From Pseudomonas sediminis (GTDB taxonomy: Bacteria; Pseudomonadota; Gammaproteobacteria; Pseudomonadales; Pseudomonadaceae): DNA of 64,000 nucleotides. This document shows, one piece after another, positions 23,773-33,415 of the stretch (positions are counted from its first letter, which is position 1; each line of letters opens with the position of its first letter). Position numbers and translations under genes: made by a program. The DNA is taken from positions 372,001 through 436,000 of the forward strand of contig NZ_NIQU01000001.1 of the NCBI RefSeq assembly GCF_002741105.1. The letters run 5' to 3'. Under the pieces are notes generated by a model, which saw only the letters and a list, made by a program, of their open reading frames with translations, made no database searches and was not told the DNA's origin.

Positions 23773-24074
23773 CATGCTGTAACCACATGACGCAACTGCC
23801 TGCAGGGGCTACCCGCCCGGCGTCATGCTCCTCCCTTTGACCTTCGGGTCTGCGCCAGCCTATCCGGCCGGCGCGTCGAGCGGGGCCAACCGCCCCGCCC
23901 ATCCCCTTTCCCCGCTAGCGACTCCATCGCAACTGGCCATCATTGCGGAACAGAAAGTTCGGTCTATGTTGATTGGACTGGCGCCTCCCCGTGCCAGACA
24001 GAGCAGCAGTCCTGACGCTCATCAGGTGCTCGACAACGCCTGGAACAAGGATGTGCGTTGACGAATCCTGACCA

Positions 24075-24088
24075 TTGATTCAAGTCAG
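24075..24088 (+). promoter_or_regulatory. candidate Anr box of the arcDABC operon
   Basis: TTGAT-TCAA-GTCAG, with the same half-sites as the box at 6353, lies 63 bases before the arcD ATG. Anr activation of arcDABC under low oxygen is established in P. aeruginosa. If the box is centred at -41.5, transcription would start near 24123, just ahead of the GGAGG ribosome site. Confidence 0.55.
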
Positions 24089-24150
24089 GATGCTGTGCTC
24101 GCCAAACGCGCTCAATACCTATGTCCCCTTGTGACACGGAGGTAATTGAG

Positions 24151-25578
24151 ATGTCTGACTCGACGCAAAAACTCCGCCTCGGCGCGCTGATCGCGCTGGT
24201 CGTCGGCTCCATGGTCGGCGGCGGTATCTTCTCGCTTCCGCAAAACATCGCAGCCAGCGCCAGCGCCGGTGCCACCCTGATCGGCTGGCTGATCACCGGT
24301 GTGGGCATGCTGACCCTGGCGTTCGTATTCCAGACCCTGGCTAACCGCAAGCCCGAACTCGACGGTGGGGTGTACGCCTACGCCAAAGCCGGTTTCGGCG
24401 ACTACATGGGTTTCTCCTCAGCCTGGGGCTACTGGATCAGCGCCTGGATCGGCAACGTCAGCTACATGGTGCTGCTGTTTTCCACTTTGGGTTACTTCTT
24501 CCCGGTATTTGGCGAAGGCAACACCCTGCCGGCAGTAATCTGCGCCTCGGTGCTGCTCTGGCTGCTGCACTTTCTGGTGCTGCGCGGGATCAAGGAAGCG
24601 GCCTTCATCAACACCGTAACCACCATCGCCAAGATGCTGCCGCTGGCGCTGTTCATCGTCATCGCCGCCATCGCCTTCAAGCTCGACGTATTCACTGCGG
24701 ACTTCTGGGGCCGCGGCAATACAGAGCTGGGCAGCGTGATGGATCAGGTGCGCAACATGATGCTGGTCACCGTCTGGGTGTTCATCGGCATCGAAGGCGC
24801 GAGCATCTTCTCCGCTCGCGCCGAGAAGCGCAGCGATGTCGGCAAGGCCACGGTGATCGGTTTCGTCGGTGTACTTCTGCTGCTGGTTCTGGTCAACATC
24901 CTGTCCCAGGGCATCATGGCCCAGGCCGAACTGGCCGGGCTGAAAAACCCGTCCATGGCCGGCGTGCTGGAGCAGGTGGTCGGCCCCTGGGGGGCACAGT
25001 TGATTTCGATCGGCCTGATCGTCTCACTGGCAGGCGCCTTGCTGTCCTGGACGCTGCTGTGCGCCGAGATTCTCTTCGCCAGCGCCCGCGACCACACCAT
25101 GCCGGCGTTTCTGCGCAAGGAGAACGCCAACCACGTTCCGGCCAACGCGCTGTGGCTGTCCAACGGGCTGATCCAGCTGTTCCTGATCATCACCCTGTTC
25201 AGCGCCTCCACCTACCTCAGCCTGCTGTACCTGGCCACCTCGATGATCCTGGTGCCGTACTTCTGGTCCAGCGCCTACGCGGTATTGCTGGCGGTACGCG
25301 GCGAGACCTACGCCAACGCCGCCGGTGAGCGCAACAAGGATCTGCTGATCGCCGCCATCTCCACCCTGTACGCGGTGTGGCTGGTGTATGCCGCCGGCGT
25401 GCAGTACCTGCTGCTCTCGGCGCTGCTCTATGCCCCTGGCGCGATCCTCTTCGCCAAGGCCAAGCGCGAGCTGGGGCAGCCCATCTTCACCGGCGTCGAG
25501 AAATTGATTTTTGTCGCCGTACTGATCGGTGCCGCCATCGCCGCCTACGGGCTGTATGACGGTTTCCTGAGTCTGTAA
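24151..25578 (+). CDS. arcD: arginine/ornithine antiporter ArcD
   Basis: The 475-residue protein of the APC superfamily has about 12-13 membrane helices, starting with KLRLGALIALVVGSMVGGGIFSLPQNIA (the GSxxGxGIF motif). ArcD exchanges external arginine for internal ornithine, the first step of the arginine deiminase pathway. It is the first gene of arcDABC; arcA begins 15 bases after its stop. I start at the ATG at 24151, eight bases behind GGAGG, rather than at 24121, which lies upstream of that site. Confidence 0.95.
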   Translation: MSDSTQKLRLGALIALVVGSMVGGGIFSLPQNIAASASAGATLIGWLITGVGMLTLAFVFQTLANRKPELDGGVYAYAKAGFGDYMGFSSAWGYWISAWIGNVSYMVLLFSTLGYFFPVFGEGNTLPAVICASVLLWLLHFLVLRGIKEAAFINTVTTIAKMLPLALFIVIAAIAFKLDVFTADFWGRGNTELGSVMDQVRNMMLVTVWVFIGIEGASIFSARAEKRSDVGKATVIGFVGVLLLLVLVNILSQGIMAQAELAGLKNPSMAGVLEQVVGPWGAQLISIGLIVSLAGALLSWTLLCAEILFASARDHTMPAFLRKENANHVPANALWLSNGLIQLFLIITLFSASTYLSLLYLATSMILVPYFWSSAYAVLLAVRGETYANAAGERNKDLLIAAISTLYAVWLVYAAGVQYLLLSALLYAPGAILFAKAKRELGQPIFTGVEKLIFVAVLIGAAIAAYGLYDGFLSL

Positions 25579-25593
25579 GAGAAGGAGTTCGAC

Positions 25594-26844
25594 ATGTCCA
25601 AGAAAGCCCTCGGCGTTCATTCCGAAGCCGGCAAACTGCACAAGGTGATGGTCTGTTCACCAGGCCTCGCCCACCTGCGCCTGACCCCCGCCAACTGCGA
25701 TGAACTGCTGTTCGACGATGTGATCTGGGTATCCCAGGCCAAGCGCGACCACTTCGACTTCATGACCAAGATGCGAGAACGTGGCGTCGAAGTGGTGGAG
25801 ATGCACAACCTGCTGGAAGAGACCGTCAGCGACCCCAACGCGCTGAAATGGATTCTCGACCGCAAGATCACCCCCAACAGCGTCGGCCTCGGCCTGCAGA
25901 ATGAAGTGCGCGCCTTCATCGAAGGACTGGAGCCACGCAAGATCGCCGAGTTCCTCATCGGTGGCGTATCCGGCGCCGACCTGGTCAAGCACAAGGATTC
26001 CGAGGCAGCGAAGATGTTCAACGCCTACCTCGGCGAAGCCAGCTTCATCTTCCCGCCACTGCCCAACACCCAGTTCACCCGCGACACCACCTGCTGGATC
26101 TATGGCGGCGTCACCTTGAACCCCATGTACTGGCCAGCGCGCCGCCAGGAAACCCTGCTCGCCAGCGCCATCTACACCTTCCACCCGGACTTCGCCAATG
26201 AGCCCTTCGAGATCTGGTACGGCGACCCGGACCAAGAGCACGGCTCAGCCACCCTGGAAGGCGGTGACGTCATGCCCATCGGCAATGGCACCGTGTTGAT
26301 CGGCATGGGCGAACGCAGCTCGCACCAGGCCATCGGCCAGGTAGCGCGCGCACTGTTCGCCAAGGGCGCGGCCGAGCGGGTAGTGGTCGCTGGCCTCGGC
26401 CGCTCCCGTGCGGCCATGCACCTGGATACCGTGTTCAGCTTCTGCGACCGCGACTTGGTGACCATCTTCCCGGAAGTGGCCAACAGCATCGTGCCCTTCA
26501 TTCTGCGTCCGGACGAGAGCCGCCCAGGCGGCATCGACGTACGCCGCGAGGACAAACCCTTCGTCGATGTGGTCGCCGAATCCCTCAACCTGAAAAAACT
26601 ACGTGTGGTGGAAACCGGCGGCGATGCCTACGAGGCCGAACGCGAACAGTGGGACGACGGCAACAACGTGGTCTGCCTGGAGCCCGGCGTGGTGATCGGC
26701 TACGACCGCAACACCTACACCAACACCCTGCTGCGCAAGGCCGGCGTCGAAGTCATCACCATCAGCGCCAGCGAACTGGGGCGCGGTCGTGGCGGCGGCC
26801 ACTGCATGACCTGCCCGATCATCCGCGACCCCATCGACTACTGA
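25594..26844 (+). CDS. arcA: arginine deiminase ArcA
   Basis: The 416-residue enzyme (418 in P. aeruginosa) has [18 protein letters not shown] at the N terminus, the [12 protein letters not shown] and [12 protein letters not shown] segments of the active site, and the nucleophile Cys404 in [14 protein letters not shown] at the C terminus. It hydrolyses arginine to citrulline and ammonia in the cytoplasm. A GAAGGAG ribosome site lies nine bases upstream. Second gene of arcDABC; 64 bases separate it from arcB. Confidence 0.97.
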   Translation: MSKKALGVHSEAGKLHKVMVCSPGLAHLRLTPANCDELLFDDVIWVSQAKRDHFDFMTKMRERGVEVVEMHNLLEETVSDPNALKWILDRKITPNSVGLGLQNEVRAFIEGLEPRKIAEFLIGGVSGADLVKHKDSEAAKMFNAYLGEASFIFPPLPNTQFTRDTTCWIYGGVTLNPMYWPARRQETLLASAIYTFHPDFANEPFEIWYGDPDQEHGSATLEGGDVMPIGNGTVLIGMGERSSHQAIGQVARALFAKGAAERVVVAGLGRSRAAMHLDTVFSFCDRDLVTIFPEVANSIVPFILRPDESRPGGIDVRREDKPFVDVVAESLNLKKLRVVETGGDAYEAEREQWDDGNNVVCLEPGVVIGYDRNTYTNTLLRKAGVEVITISASELGRGRGGGHCMTCPIIRDPIDY

Positions 26845-26908
26845 TCCAGCCAGCTCCGGCAGCCACCCGCCGCTGGGGCGTTTCGACGGCCCAAAAGGAG
26901 AAAGAACC

Positions 26909-27919
26909 ATGGCTTTCAACATGCACAACCGCAACCTGCTCAGCCTGATGCACCACAGCACTCGCGAGCTGCGCTACCTGCTCGACCTGTCGCGCGATCT
27001 GAAGCGCGCCAAGTACACCGGCACCGAGCAGCAGCACCTGACCCGCAAGAACATCGCGCTGATCTTCGAGAAGACCTCGACCCGTACTCGTTGCGCCTTC
27101 GAGGTAGCGGCCTACGACCAGGGCGCCAACGTCACCTACATCGACCCCAACTCCTCGCAGATCGGCCACAAGGAAAGCATGAAGGACACCGCCCGCGTGC
27201 TCGGACGCATGTACGACGCCATCGAGTACCGCGGCTTCAAGCAGGAGATCGTCGAAGAGCTGGCCACCTACGCCGGCGTGCCGGTGTTCAACGGCCTGAC
27301 CGACGAATACCACCCAACGCAGATGCTCGCCGACGTGCTGACCATGCGTGAGCACAGCGACAAGCCGCAGCACGACATCGCTTACGCCTACCTCGGTGAC
27401 GCACGCAACAACATGGGCAATTCGCTGCTGCTGATCGGCGCCAAGCTCGGCATGGATGTGCGCATCGCCGCGCCCAAGGCGCTGTGGCCCAGCGACGAAC
27501 ACGTCGCCGCCTGCAAGAAATTCGCCGAGGAAAGCGGCGCACGCATCCTGCTCACCGAAGACCCGAAGGAAGCGGTCAAAGGCGTCGACTTCGTCCATAC
27601 CGACGTCTGGGTGTCCATGGGCGAGCCGGTGGAAGCCTGGGGCGAACGCATCCAGGAACTGCTGCCCTATCAGGTCAACAGCGAGATCATGAAGGCCGCC
27701 GGCAACCCGCGGGTGAAGTTCATGCACTGCCTGCCCGCCTTTCACAACAGCGAGACCAAGGTCGGCAAGCAGATCGCCGAGCAGTATCCGCACCTGAAGA
27801 ACGGCATCGAGGTCACCGAAGACGTGTTCGAGTCGCCCTGGAACATCGCCTTCGAGCAGGCGGAAAACCGCATGCACACCATCAAGGCGATATTGGTTTC
27901 GACCCTGGCAGATATTTAG
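26909..27919 (+). CDS. arcB: catabolic ornithine carbamoyltransferase ArcB
   Basis: The 336-residue protein has the carbamoyl-phosphate motif STRT (residues 57-60, [20 protein letters not shown]), [15 protein letters not shown] and the ornithine-site [14 protein letters not shown]. Length and the N-terminal [14 protein letters not shown] are those of the catabolic allosteric dodecameric enzyme, which converts citrulline and phosphate to ornithine and carbamoyl phosphate. AAAAGGAGAAAG precedes the ATG. A dispersed repeat lies between this gene and arcC. Confidence 0.96.
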   Translation: MAFNMHNRNLLSLMHHSTRELRYLLDLSRDLKRAKYTGTEQQHLTRKNIALIFEKTSTRTRCAFEVAAYDQGANVTYIDPNSSQIGHKESMKDTARVLGRMYDAIEYRGFKQEIVEELATYAGVPVFNGLTDEYHPTQMLADVLTMREHSDKPQHDIAYAYLGDARNNMGNSLLLIGAKLGMDVRIAAPKALWPSDEHVAACKKFAEESGARILLTEDPKEAVKGVDFVHTDVWVSMGEPVEAWGERIQELLPYQVNSEIMKAAGNPRVKFMHCLPAFHNSETKVGKQIAEQYPHLKNGIEVTEDVFESPWNIAFEQAENRMHTIKAILVSTLADI

Positions 27920-27925
27920 GTTCAC

Positions 27926-28000
27926 GTAGCCCGGACGCAATCCGGGGATGAGCTTGTATCCCCTCTCCCATTTATGGGAGAGGGGCCGGAGGAGAGGGTC
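27926..28000. repeat. dispersed repeats between arcB and arcC
   Basis: Two units lie in tandem: GTAGCCCGGACGCAATCCGG at 27926-27945 and CCCTCTCCCATTTATGGGAG at 27961-27980 with AGGGGCCGGAGGAGAGGG after it. The second unit recurs at the right end of the window (63972) and in altered form at 58691. Being inside an operon, it may set the relative level of arcC. Confidence 0.6.
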
Positions 28001-28065
28001 TGGCCGGCGACGCCGAGCCCCAAACCACAGCCCCCGGATTCAATCCGAGCGACAAGGAGAACACC

Positions 28066-28992
28066 ATGCGACTCGTCATCGCTCTGGGCGGCAACGCTCT
28101 GCTTCGTCGCGGCGAAGCCATGACTGCGGAAAATCAACGAGAGAACGTGCGCGTCGCCTGCGAGCAGATCGCCAAGGTGGCAGATGGCAACGAGCTGGTC
28201 ATCGCCCACGGCAACGGCCCGCAGGTCGGTCTGCTGGCCCTGCAGGGCAATGCTTATGACGCAGCCAACCCTTACCCGCTTGACGTGCTCGGCGCCGAAA
28301 CAGAAGGCATGATCGGCTACATGATCGAACAGGAGCTGGGCAACCTGCTGCCATTCGAAGTGCCCTTCGCCACCCTGCTCACCCAGGTCGAAGTGGATAG
28401 CGCCGACCCGGCCTTCAAGAAACCGAGCAAGCCCATAGGCCCGGTCTACAGCAAAGAGGAGGCCGAACGCCTGGCTGCCGAAAAAGGCTGGAGCATCGCT
28501 GCCGACGGCGACAAATTCCGCCGCGTGGTCGCCAGCCCACGCCCGCAGCGCATCTTCGAAATCCGCCCGATCAAATGGCTATTGGAAAAGGGCAGCGTAG
28601 TGATCTGCGCCGGCGGCGGCGGCATCCCCACGATGTACGACGGCAACCAGTTACGCGGCGTCGAGGCGGTTATCGATAAAGACCTGTGTTCGTCGCTACT
28701 GGCCGAACAGCTCAATGCCGACCTGCTGGTGATCGCCACCGATGTCGACGCGGCCTACCTGGACTGGGGCAAGCCGACGCAGAAATCCATCGCCGAAGCT
28801 CATCCCGATGCTATTGAAGCGCTCGGCTTCGCCGCCGGCTCAATGGGGCCGAAGGTGCAGGCCGCTTGCGAGTTCGCACGCAATACCGGCAGCAGCGCGG
28901 TGATCGGTTCGCTGGGAAATATCGAGGCCATCGTCCAGGGTCGTTCAGGCACACGCATCAGCCTGGACTGCAAGGGCATCGTCTATCGCTGA
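28066..28992 (+). CDS. arcC: carbamate kinase ArcC
   Basis: The 308-residue protein has [31 protein letters not shown], the [10 protein letters not shown] segment, and [14 protein letters not shown] near the C terminus, all standard for carbamate kinases. It uses carbamoyl phosphate to make ATP from ADP, the energy-yielding last step of the arginine deiminase pathway. GACAAGGAG precedes the ATG. The 146-base gap from arcB is long for this operon because of the inserted repeats. Confidence 0.96.
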   Translation: MRLVIALGGNALLRRGEAMTAENQRENVRVACEQIAKVADGNELVIAHGNGPQVGLLALQGNAYDAANPYPLDVLGAETEGMIGYMIEQELGNLLPFEVPFATLLTQVEVDSADPAFKKPSKPIGPVYSKEEAERLAAEKGWSIAADGDKFRRVVASPRPQRIFEIRPIKWLLEKGSVVICAGGGGIPTMYDGNQLRGVEAVIDKDLCSSLLAEQLNADLLVIATDVDAAYLDWGKPTQKSIAEAHPDAIEALGFAAGSMGPKVQAACEFARNTGSSAVIGSLGNIEAIVQGRSGTRISLDCKGIVYR

Positions 28993-29004
28993 GAGGGCAT
29001 GATC

Positions 29005-29370
29005 ATGTTCACACCCGGTCACCTGCACCGCGACAATAACGACCGCCCCGAGCATATGCGCCTGCTGCCACCCTTCTCGGTGGACTTCTACTACGAAGTC
29101 CGCAAGGACCCGCAGCAGGGGCCGATGCTGCATATGCGTCTGGTCGGCGAGGTGGACGGCAAGCATTTCGAGGAGGAATTCGAACTGCATCGCGATGTCG
29201 CCTTCAACTTCGCCAGCGTGGCGACCCGCATCGCCGCCCGCCATGGCCTGCCTCCCAACGCCAGTCCGGTGATGCGCGGCCACGACGAGTACGACAAGGT
29301 GTTCGCCGATATCCGCAGCAAGCTCAATGTCCAACCGGGCGAGCCGGTCAACCTCGACCACGTGCTCTGA
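29005..29370 (+). CDS. DUF5064 family protein downstream of arcC
   Basis: The 121-residue soluble protein (MFTPGHLHRDNNDRPEHMRLLPPFSVDFYYEV...) matches the DUF5064 family of pseudomonads, with MLHMRLVGEVDGKHFEEEFELHRD in the middle. Function is unknown. It begins 12 bases after arcC, so it is likely the last gene of the arc transcript. I choose the ATG at 29005 because GAGAGGG then lies seven bases upstream; the ATG at 28999 is too close to it. Confidence 0.8.
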   Translation: MFTPGHLHRDNNDRPEHMRLLPPFSVDFYYEVRKDPQQGPMLHMRLVGEVDGKHFEEEFELHRDVAFNFASVATRIAARHGLPPNASPVMRGHDEYDKVFADIRSKLNVQPGEPVNLDHVL

Positions 29371-29427
29371 CTCGCCGCGCCCATCGCACTCGCGTGGCCT
29401 GGATTACATTCGGGCTACGCGTTTCTC

Positions 29428-29447
29428 CGTAGGGTGCGCCGCGCGAA
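29428..29447 (+). repeat. partial GTAGGGTGCGC-type repeat
   Basis: CCGTAGGGTGCGCCGCGCG is a half copy of the inverted repeat at 9302 and 55559. It lies with a degenerate GGATTACATTCGGGCTACG unit (29401-29419) in the gap before the orphan gene. Confidence 0.5.
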
Positions 29448-29614
29448 TCAACGAGTGTGCCCAAGCCACCGAGCACGCCTGACGACATCGCTTCCAGAAG
29501 CAAAAGCTCTTCAAGACTTCCCCCAAACTGCCGACCTGATGATTGAGAGAACATGACATCGCGTGTCAGTTAACGACTGAGCGTGGAGGACAGCAAAAAC
29601 CAAAGGATATGGAT

Positions 29615-30571
29615 ATGACCATCTTCAACGTGGAAGGCCTGCTGGCAAACCGCTCACTCACAGCGGGCGCTGCGATCAAAGTCATTCAGCGCGATACCGA
29701 AAAAACCTCTTCATCGCCCAACAGACAGGCCCTCGACACCAATTCAGGTGTTACGGTAACCCTCTCTCCCGCCGCCACGAAAATATCCCTGCTACTCAAG
29801 AGCGTGTCGACCAGCAGCGCCAGCGCCGCCGTAGATTTCGATGCATTTCTGAACAGTAACCACCAGCAGATCGAGGCACATGGCAAGAACGCTGATTTTC
29901 TCCAGGAATTGCCCGAGGATCTCAGCCAGGAGCGACAGATACTGGCCCAGCAAGCGGCTAACTACCTTCTCGACCATCACTATGGTGAGGAGAAGATCTA
30001 CAACAATCGCACGGCAGAAAATCCCTTCGCGCCGCTGGATCGAGTGGCGCTTTCAAAGATCTCCTTCAATGACTCCGGGCTGTTTACCGCCGCAGAGCGT
30101 CAGGTGGCTTTTCTGGAAATGACCAATCGCGACATGGTGCATCGCAATGAAACCTATGACCTGAGTGAGAAACTGACAAGAGCGGACGGCTCCGCACCGT
30201 GGCACCTGGTCACCAGCTTTCTGAGAGACGCACAGTTGATCGGCACCATGAGCGAGGGAGAGAAGGCTTGGAGAAACTGGCCACCAGCAGCAGAGTTGGA
30301 GGCCTATGCAGCGTCTATGCTGCGCAATGACCCCAGCCGGGAGCCAGCCCTACCGGAATATCAGAACCTGAATAACCAGGACAAACCCATCCTGGCCTTC
30401 ATGGTTGGCAAAGATGGCTCAGGGACATGGAAGAACGTCGCGATTGAAGAACTGGCCTCGGACACCTTGCCCCTCAGGCTCATCCATTCCCTGATTGAAA
30501 AGAACAAAGCCACCCAACCCGAACACCCGTGGTTGTCGCTCTACCTGAGTATCGACAATCTAGGGAGATAG
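29615..30571 (+). CDS. orphan protein of unknown function, A+T-richer than its neighbours
   Basis: The 318-residue soluble protein has no recognisable domain. A Ser/Thr-rich N-terminal half (TVTLSPAATKISLLLKSVSTSSASAAVDF) precedes a helical region (DFLQELPEDLSQERQILAQQAANYLLDHHYGEEKIYNN) and a mixed C-terminal half (SEGEKAWRNWPPAAELEAYAASML). No signal peptide or membrane helix is visible. Base composition is unlike the surroundings: the 60 bases from 29701 are exactly half G+C. AAAGGA lies seven bases before the ATG at 29615, which I prefer to the ATG at 29609. Dispersed repeats flank it on both sides (29428 and 30623). It may be a horizontally acquired or lineage-specific gene, perhaps secreted without a signal. 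Confidence 0.7.
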   Translation: MTIFNVEGLLANRSLTAGAAIKVIQRDTEKTSSSPNRQALDTNSGVTVTLSPAATKISLLLKSVSTSSASAAVDFDAFLNSNHQQIEAHGKNADFLQELPEDLSQERQILAQQAANYLLDHHYGEEKIYNNRTAENPFAPLDRVALSKISFNDSGLFTAAERQVAFLEMTNRDMVHRNETYDLSEKLTRADGSAPWHLVTSFLRDAQLIGTMSEGEKAWRNWPPAAELEAYAASMLRNDPSREPALPEYQNLNNQDKPILAFMVGKDGSGTWKNVAIEELASDTLPLRLIHSLIEKNKATQPEHPWLSLYLSIDNLGR

Positions 30572-30622
30572 GACGCTGTCGAGGTGAACCTCTGAGAACT
30601 CGCCGAGAAAAAACGCGGCACT

Positions 30623-30642
30623 CGTAGGGTGCGCCGCGCACC
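30623..30642 (+). repeat. partial GTAGGGTGCGC-type repeat
   Basis: CGTAGGGTGCGCCGCGCACC, a member of the family at 9302 and 55559, lies in the convergent gap between the orphan gene and the lipoamide dehydrogenase gene. Confidence 0.5.
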
Positions 30643-30704
30643 GATGCGATCATTCAATCGAAGCAACAACCGGGAGGCTCGGCCTGAGCGGCCCCTGCCC
30701 GTTC

Positions 30705-32105
30705 TCACGCCTGCATCGTCCAGCCATGCACACCCATCGCCGCCTGGCGTCCTGCCTCCGAGCGGGTCGGGTGCGGATGACAGGTCAGCGCGATGTCCTC
30801 GGCCGAGGCGGAGAACTCCATGGCCACGCAGTACTCGCCGATCAACTCGCCAACACTCGGGCCGATCATGTGCACGCCCAGTATCTGGTCGGTATTGGCA
30901 TCGGCGAGAATCTTCACGAAACCTTCGGTCTCGTGGTTGATCTTTGCCCGGCTGTTGGCGGTGAAGGGGAACTTGCCCACCTTGTAGGCTCGGCCTTCGG
31001 CCTTCAGCTCCTCCTCGCCCTTGCCAACGCTGGCGACTTCCGGACGGGTGTAGATCACGCCGGGTATCACCCCGTAGTTGACCTCGGCGGCGTGCCCGGC
31101 GATGCGTTCGATACAGGCCACGGCCTCGTCTTCGGCCTTGTGCGCCAGCATCGGCCCGGAGGTGACGTCGCCGATCACCCACACGCCCGGCACGCCGCTC
31201 TGGTGCCTTTCATTGGCGAGCATGCCGCGTTTGTCGGTGTTCAGACCGACACTCTCCAGCCCGAGCCCCTGGGTGTAAGGGCGCCGACCGATAGCCACCA
31301 GCACGTAGTCGGCCTCCAGCACTTCAGCCACGCCGCCAGCCGCCGGCTCCAGCGTCAGGGTCACGCCGGACTTGCCTGTTTTGGCGCCGGTAACCTTGGT
31401 ACCCAGCTTGAAGCTCATGCCCTGCTTGCCCAGTGTGCGTTGCAGGGTCTTGGCTGTCTCACCATCCAGGCCGGGACAGATGCGGTCGAGGTATTCCACC
31501 ACGGTCACCTGGCTACCCAGGCGGCGCCATACCGAGCCCAGCTCCAGGCCGATCACCCCGGCACCGATCACCACCAGGTGCTTGGGCACCTCGGGCAACG
31601 CCAGCGCACCGGTGGAGTCGAGGATGCGCGCGTTATCGATGCTTACGCCCGGCAAGGGCGTCGGTTCGGAGCCGGTGGCGATGACGATGTTCTTCGTCTC
31701 CAGCAGGCGCTCGCCGCCCTCGCTCAGCTTGACCTGCACCCGGCCAGGGCCGTCGATGCGCCCCCAGCCCTTGACCCATTCCACCTTGTTCTTGCGAAAC
31801 AGGAACTCCACGCCCTTGGTCAGCGCTTCGACGCTGTCGGCCTTCTGCTTCATCATCTGCACCAGGTTGAGCGTCGGCGTGACCTCAACGCCCAGGGCAC
31901 TGAGCTCACCACCGGCAGCGGCCTCGTAGAGTTCGGACGCATGCAGCAACGCCTTGGACGGCATGCAACCGACGTTCAAGCAGGTGCCACCGAGGGTTTC
32001 GCGGCCCTCCACACAGGCCACCTTGAGCCCCAATTGGCCGGCACGAATCGCCGCGTTGTAACCGCCAGGGCCGGCGCCAATGATGACCACGTCATAGCTG
32101 CTCAT
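30705..32105 (-). CDS. dihydrolipoyl dehydrogenase (Lpd3-like)
   Basis: The 466-residue flavoprotein has the FAD-binding VVIIGAGPGGYNAAIRA, the redox disulfide C42/C47 in GGTCLNVGCMPSKALL, the NAD-binding VIGAGVIGLELGSVWRRLG and the dimer-interface ALTCHPHPTRSEA with the active-site His. It reoxidises dihydrolipoamide of 2-oxoacid dehydrogenase or glycine cleavage complexes. No E1 or E2 gene is near, so it is a stand-alone copy, like P. aeruginosa lpd3. It follows an MFS transporter gene by 15 bases on the same strand, so the two are probably co-transcribed. Confidence 0.92.
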   Translation of the reverse strand: MSSYDVVIIGAGPGGYNAAIRAGQLGLKVACVEGRETLGGTCLNVGCMPSKALLHASELYEAAAGGELSALGVEVTPTLNLVQMMKQKADSVEALTKGVEFLFRKNKVEWVKGWGRIDGPGRVQVKLSEGGERLLETKNIVIATGSEPTPLPGVSIDNARILDSTGALALPEVPKHLVVIGAGVIGLELGSVWRRLGSQVTVVEYLDRICPGLDGETAKTLQRTLGKQGMSFKLGTKVTGAKTGKSGVTLTLEPAAGGVAEVLEADYVLVAIGRRPYTQGLGLESVGLNTDKRGMLANERHQSGVPGVWVIGDVTSGPMLAHKAEDEAVACIERIAGHAAEVNYGVIPGVIYTRPEVASVGKGEEELKAEGRAYKVGKFPFTANSRAKINHETEGFVKILADANTDQILGVHMIGPSVGELIGEYCVAMEFSASAEDIALTCHPHPTRSEAGRQAAMGVHGWTMQA

Positions 32106-32120
32106 TGCTTTGTCCTCGAA

Positions 32121-33320
32121 TCAGGGAAGTTTGCCGGCCACCGCAGCCGTGACGACCGGGCGGGTGCGCAGAAGGTGGAAGAACAGAAACGCCAGCACGG
32201 CGAACAGCGCGTTCAAGGCAACCATAGGCCAGGCCGAGCCATCCTGCAGGGCGCCCAGCAGCAGACCAGCCAGGGTGGCGCCGGCCATCTGCGAGAAGCC
32301 CATCAGCCCCGCCGCCAGCCCGGCACGCTGCGGATTGGGAATCACCGCACCGGCCACGGCGGCCGGCAGCAACATGCCGCCGCCCAGCGTCACCAATACC
32401 TGCGGCAGCGATAGCCCCAGAAGCGACAGGCCAAACAGTAGATAGATCGCCAGGGTCAGCAACGACCCGAGCAGCACCAGCGCGACACCGATGCCTACCA
32501 CCCGCTGTGGCCCCAAGCGCTGCACATTGCGCAGGGTGAACAGCGCGCCGCCGAGCAGGCCGGAAACGACCAGAGCAAAAGTCAGCCCATATTGCGCGGC
32601 GCTCAGCCCCAGCAGGCCGATGTACACCGACGACGAGCCGGCCACCACGACGAACATCGAGCCGTAAGTGCAAGCAATGGTTAGTGCCAGCGCGCGGCAA
32701 CTGGGCCACACCAGCCGGTAACTGGCCCACAGGCCGTTGAGCCGGCCAGCCTGGGGATCGCGCTGCAGGTGCGTCTCGCGGTAACGGGTGAACACGGAGA
32801 GCAACGCCAGGCTACCAAGCACCACGGTCGCCAGCAGCGGCGCGCGCCAGCCGCCGTACTGGGTCAGCAGACCACCGACCACCGGCGACAGCACAATGGC
32901 CGCGAACATGCCCAGCACCGTCAGCGCCAAGGCCGGCCCCGCCTGCTCCTGCCACACGTCACGGACGATGGCGCGCGCCAGCACCAGCGCCGCGCAGGCG
33001 CCCAGCCCCTGCAGCACACGCATGCCGATCAACACCTCGATGTTCGGCGCCAGCAGCATGCCCAGGGTCGCCAGCAGATAAAGGCTCAAACCGCTGAGCA
33101 ACACCGGTCGCCGCCCGAGCCGATCCGACAGCGGGCCCAGCACCAATTGCCCCAAGCCGAAAGCGCCGACGAACAGCGACAGTGCCAGCAGGCTGCTGCC
33201 AGGCTTGGCCTGCAGCCCACGTTCCAGCTCACCCAGGGCGGGAATCAGTAACTGCGTGGACGTCTCTCCCAGCGCGGTGAGCAGCATCAGAATGATCAAC
33301 AGGACGCGGGAAGGCTGCAT
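32121..33320 (-). CDS. MFS drug:H+ antiporter (Bcr/CflA-like, 12 helices)
   Basis: The 399-residue membrane protein has 12 hydrophobic segments and the MFS loop 2-3 motif GPLSDRLGRRPVLLSG. The N-terminal helix pattern (LLIILMLLTALGETSTQLLIPALGELE) resembles Bcr/CflA-type multidrug exporters. I choose the ATG at 33318-33320 with GGAG eight bases upstream instead of the ORF start at 33365, which would overlap the intergenic dyad. It is divergent from a thioesterase gene with 95 bases between them, and it likely forms an operon with the lpd gene. Confidence 0.83.
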   Translation of the reverse strand: MQPSRVLLIILMLLTALGETSTQLLIPALGELERGLQAKPGSSLLALSLFVGAFGLGQLVLGPLSDRLGRRPVLLSGLSLYLLATLGMLLAPNIEVLIGMRVLQGLGACAALVLARAIVRDVWQEQAGPALALTVLGMFAAIVLSPVVGGLLTQYGGWRAPLLATVVLGSLALLSVFTRYRETHLQRDPQAGRLNGLWASYRLVWPSCRALALTIACTYGSMFVVVAGSSSVYIGLLGLSAAQYGLTFALVVSGLLGGALFTLRNVQRLGPQRVVGIGVALVLLGSLLTLAIYLLFGLSLLGLSLPQVLVTLGGGMLLPAAVAGAVIPNPQRAGLAAGLMGFSQMAGATLAGLLLGALQDGSAWPMVALNALFAVLAFLFFHLLRTRPVVTAAVAGKLP

Positions 33321-33369
33321 GACAAGGCTCCGATCGACAGCGACTGGCGGTTGTTTATATTTCAACCAT

Positions 33370-33401
33370 AATATGAAACATTAAATGTCGTCTATCATAT
33401 T
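33370..33401. promoter_or_regulatory. A+T-rich dyad between the MFS and thioesterase genes
   Basis: AATATGA (33370-33376) and TCATATT (33395-33401) are inverted repeats 18 bases apart. The octamers ACCATAAT (33365) and ATCATATT (33394) both recur in the promoter region of the SDR gene at 35578-35596. The TetR encoded at 34019 is the obvious candidate binder. Confidence 0.45.
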
Positions 33402-33415
33402 TATTCGGAGCCCGT

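Larger units (their letters stand above)
23727..24150. other. intergenic region between putA and arcD
   Basis: It starts with the putA hairpin (23742-23772) and ends with the arcD control region holding an Anr-like box at 24075. The 78-codon frame at 23825 has no ribosome site or recognisable sequence and I do not consider it a gene. Otherwise I see nothing specific. Confidence 0.5.

Noticed and set aside
23825..24061. 78-codon plus-strand frame between putA and arcD
   Set aside because: No ribosome site, Pro/Ala/Ser-rich chance translation, and it overlaps the region expected to hold the arc promoter.
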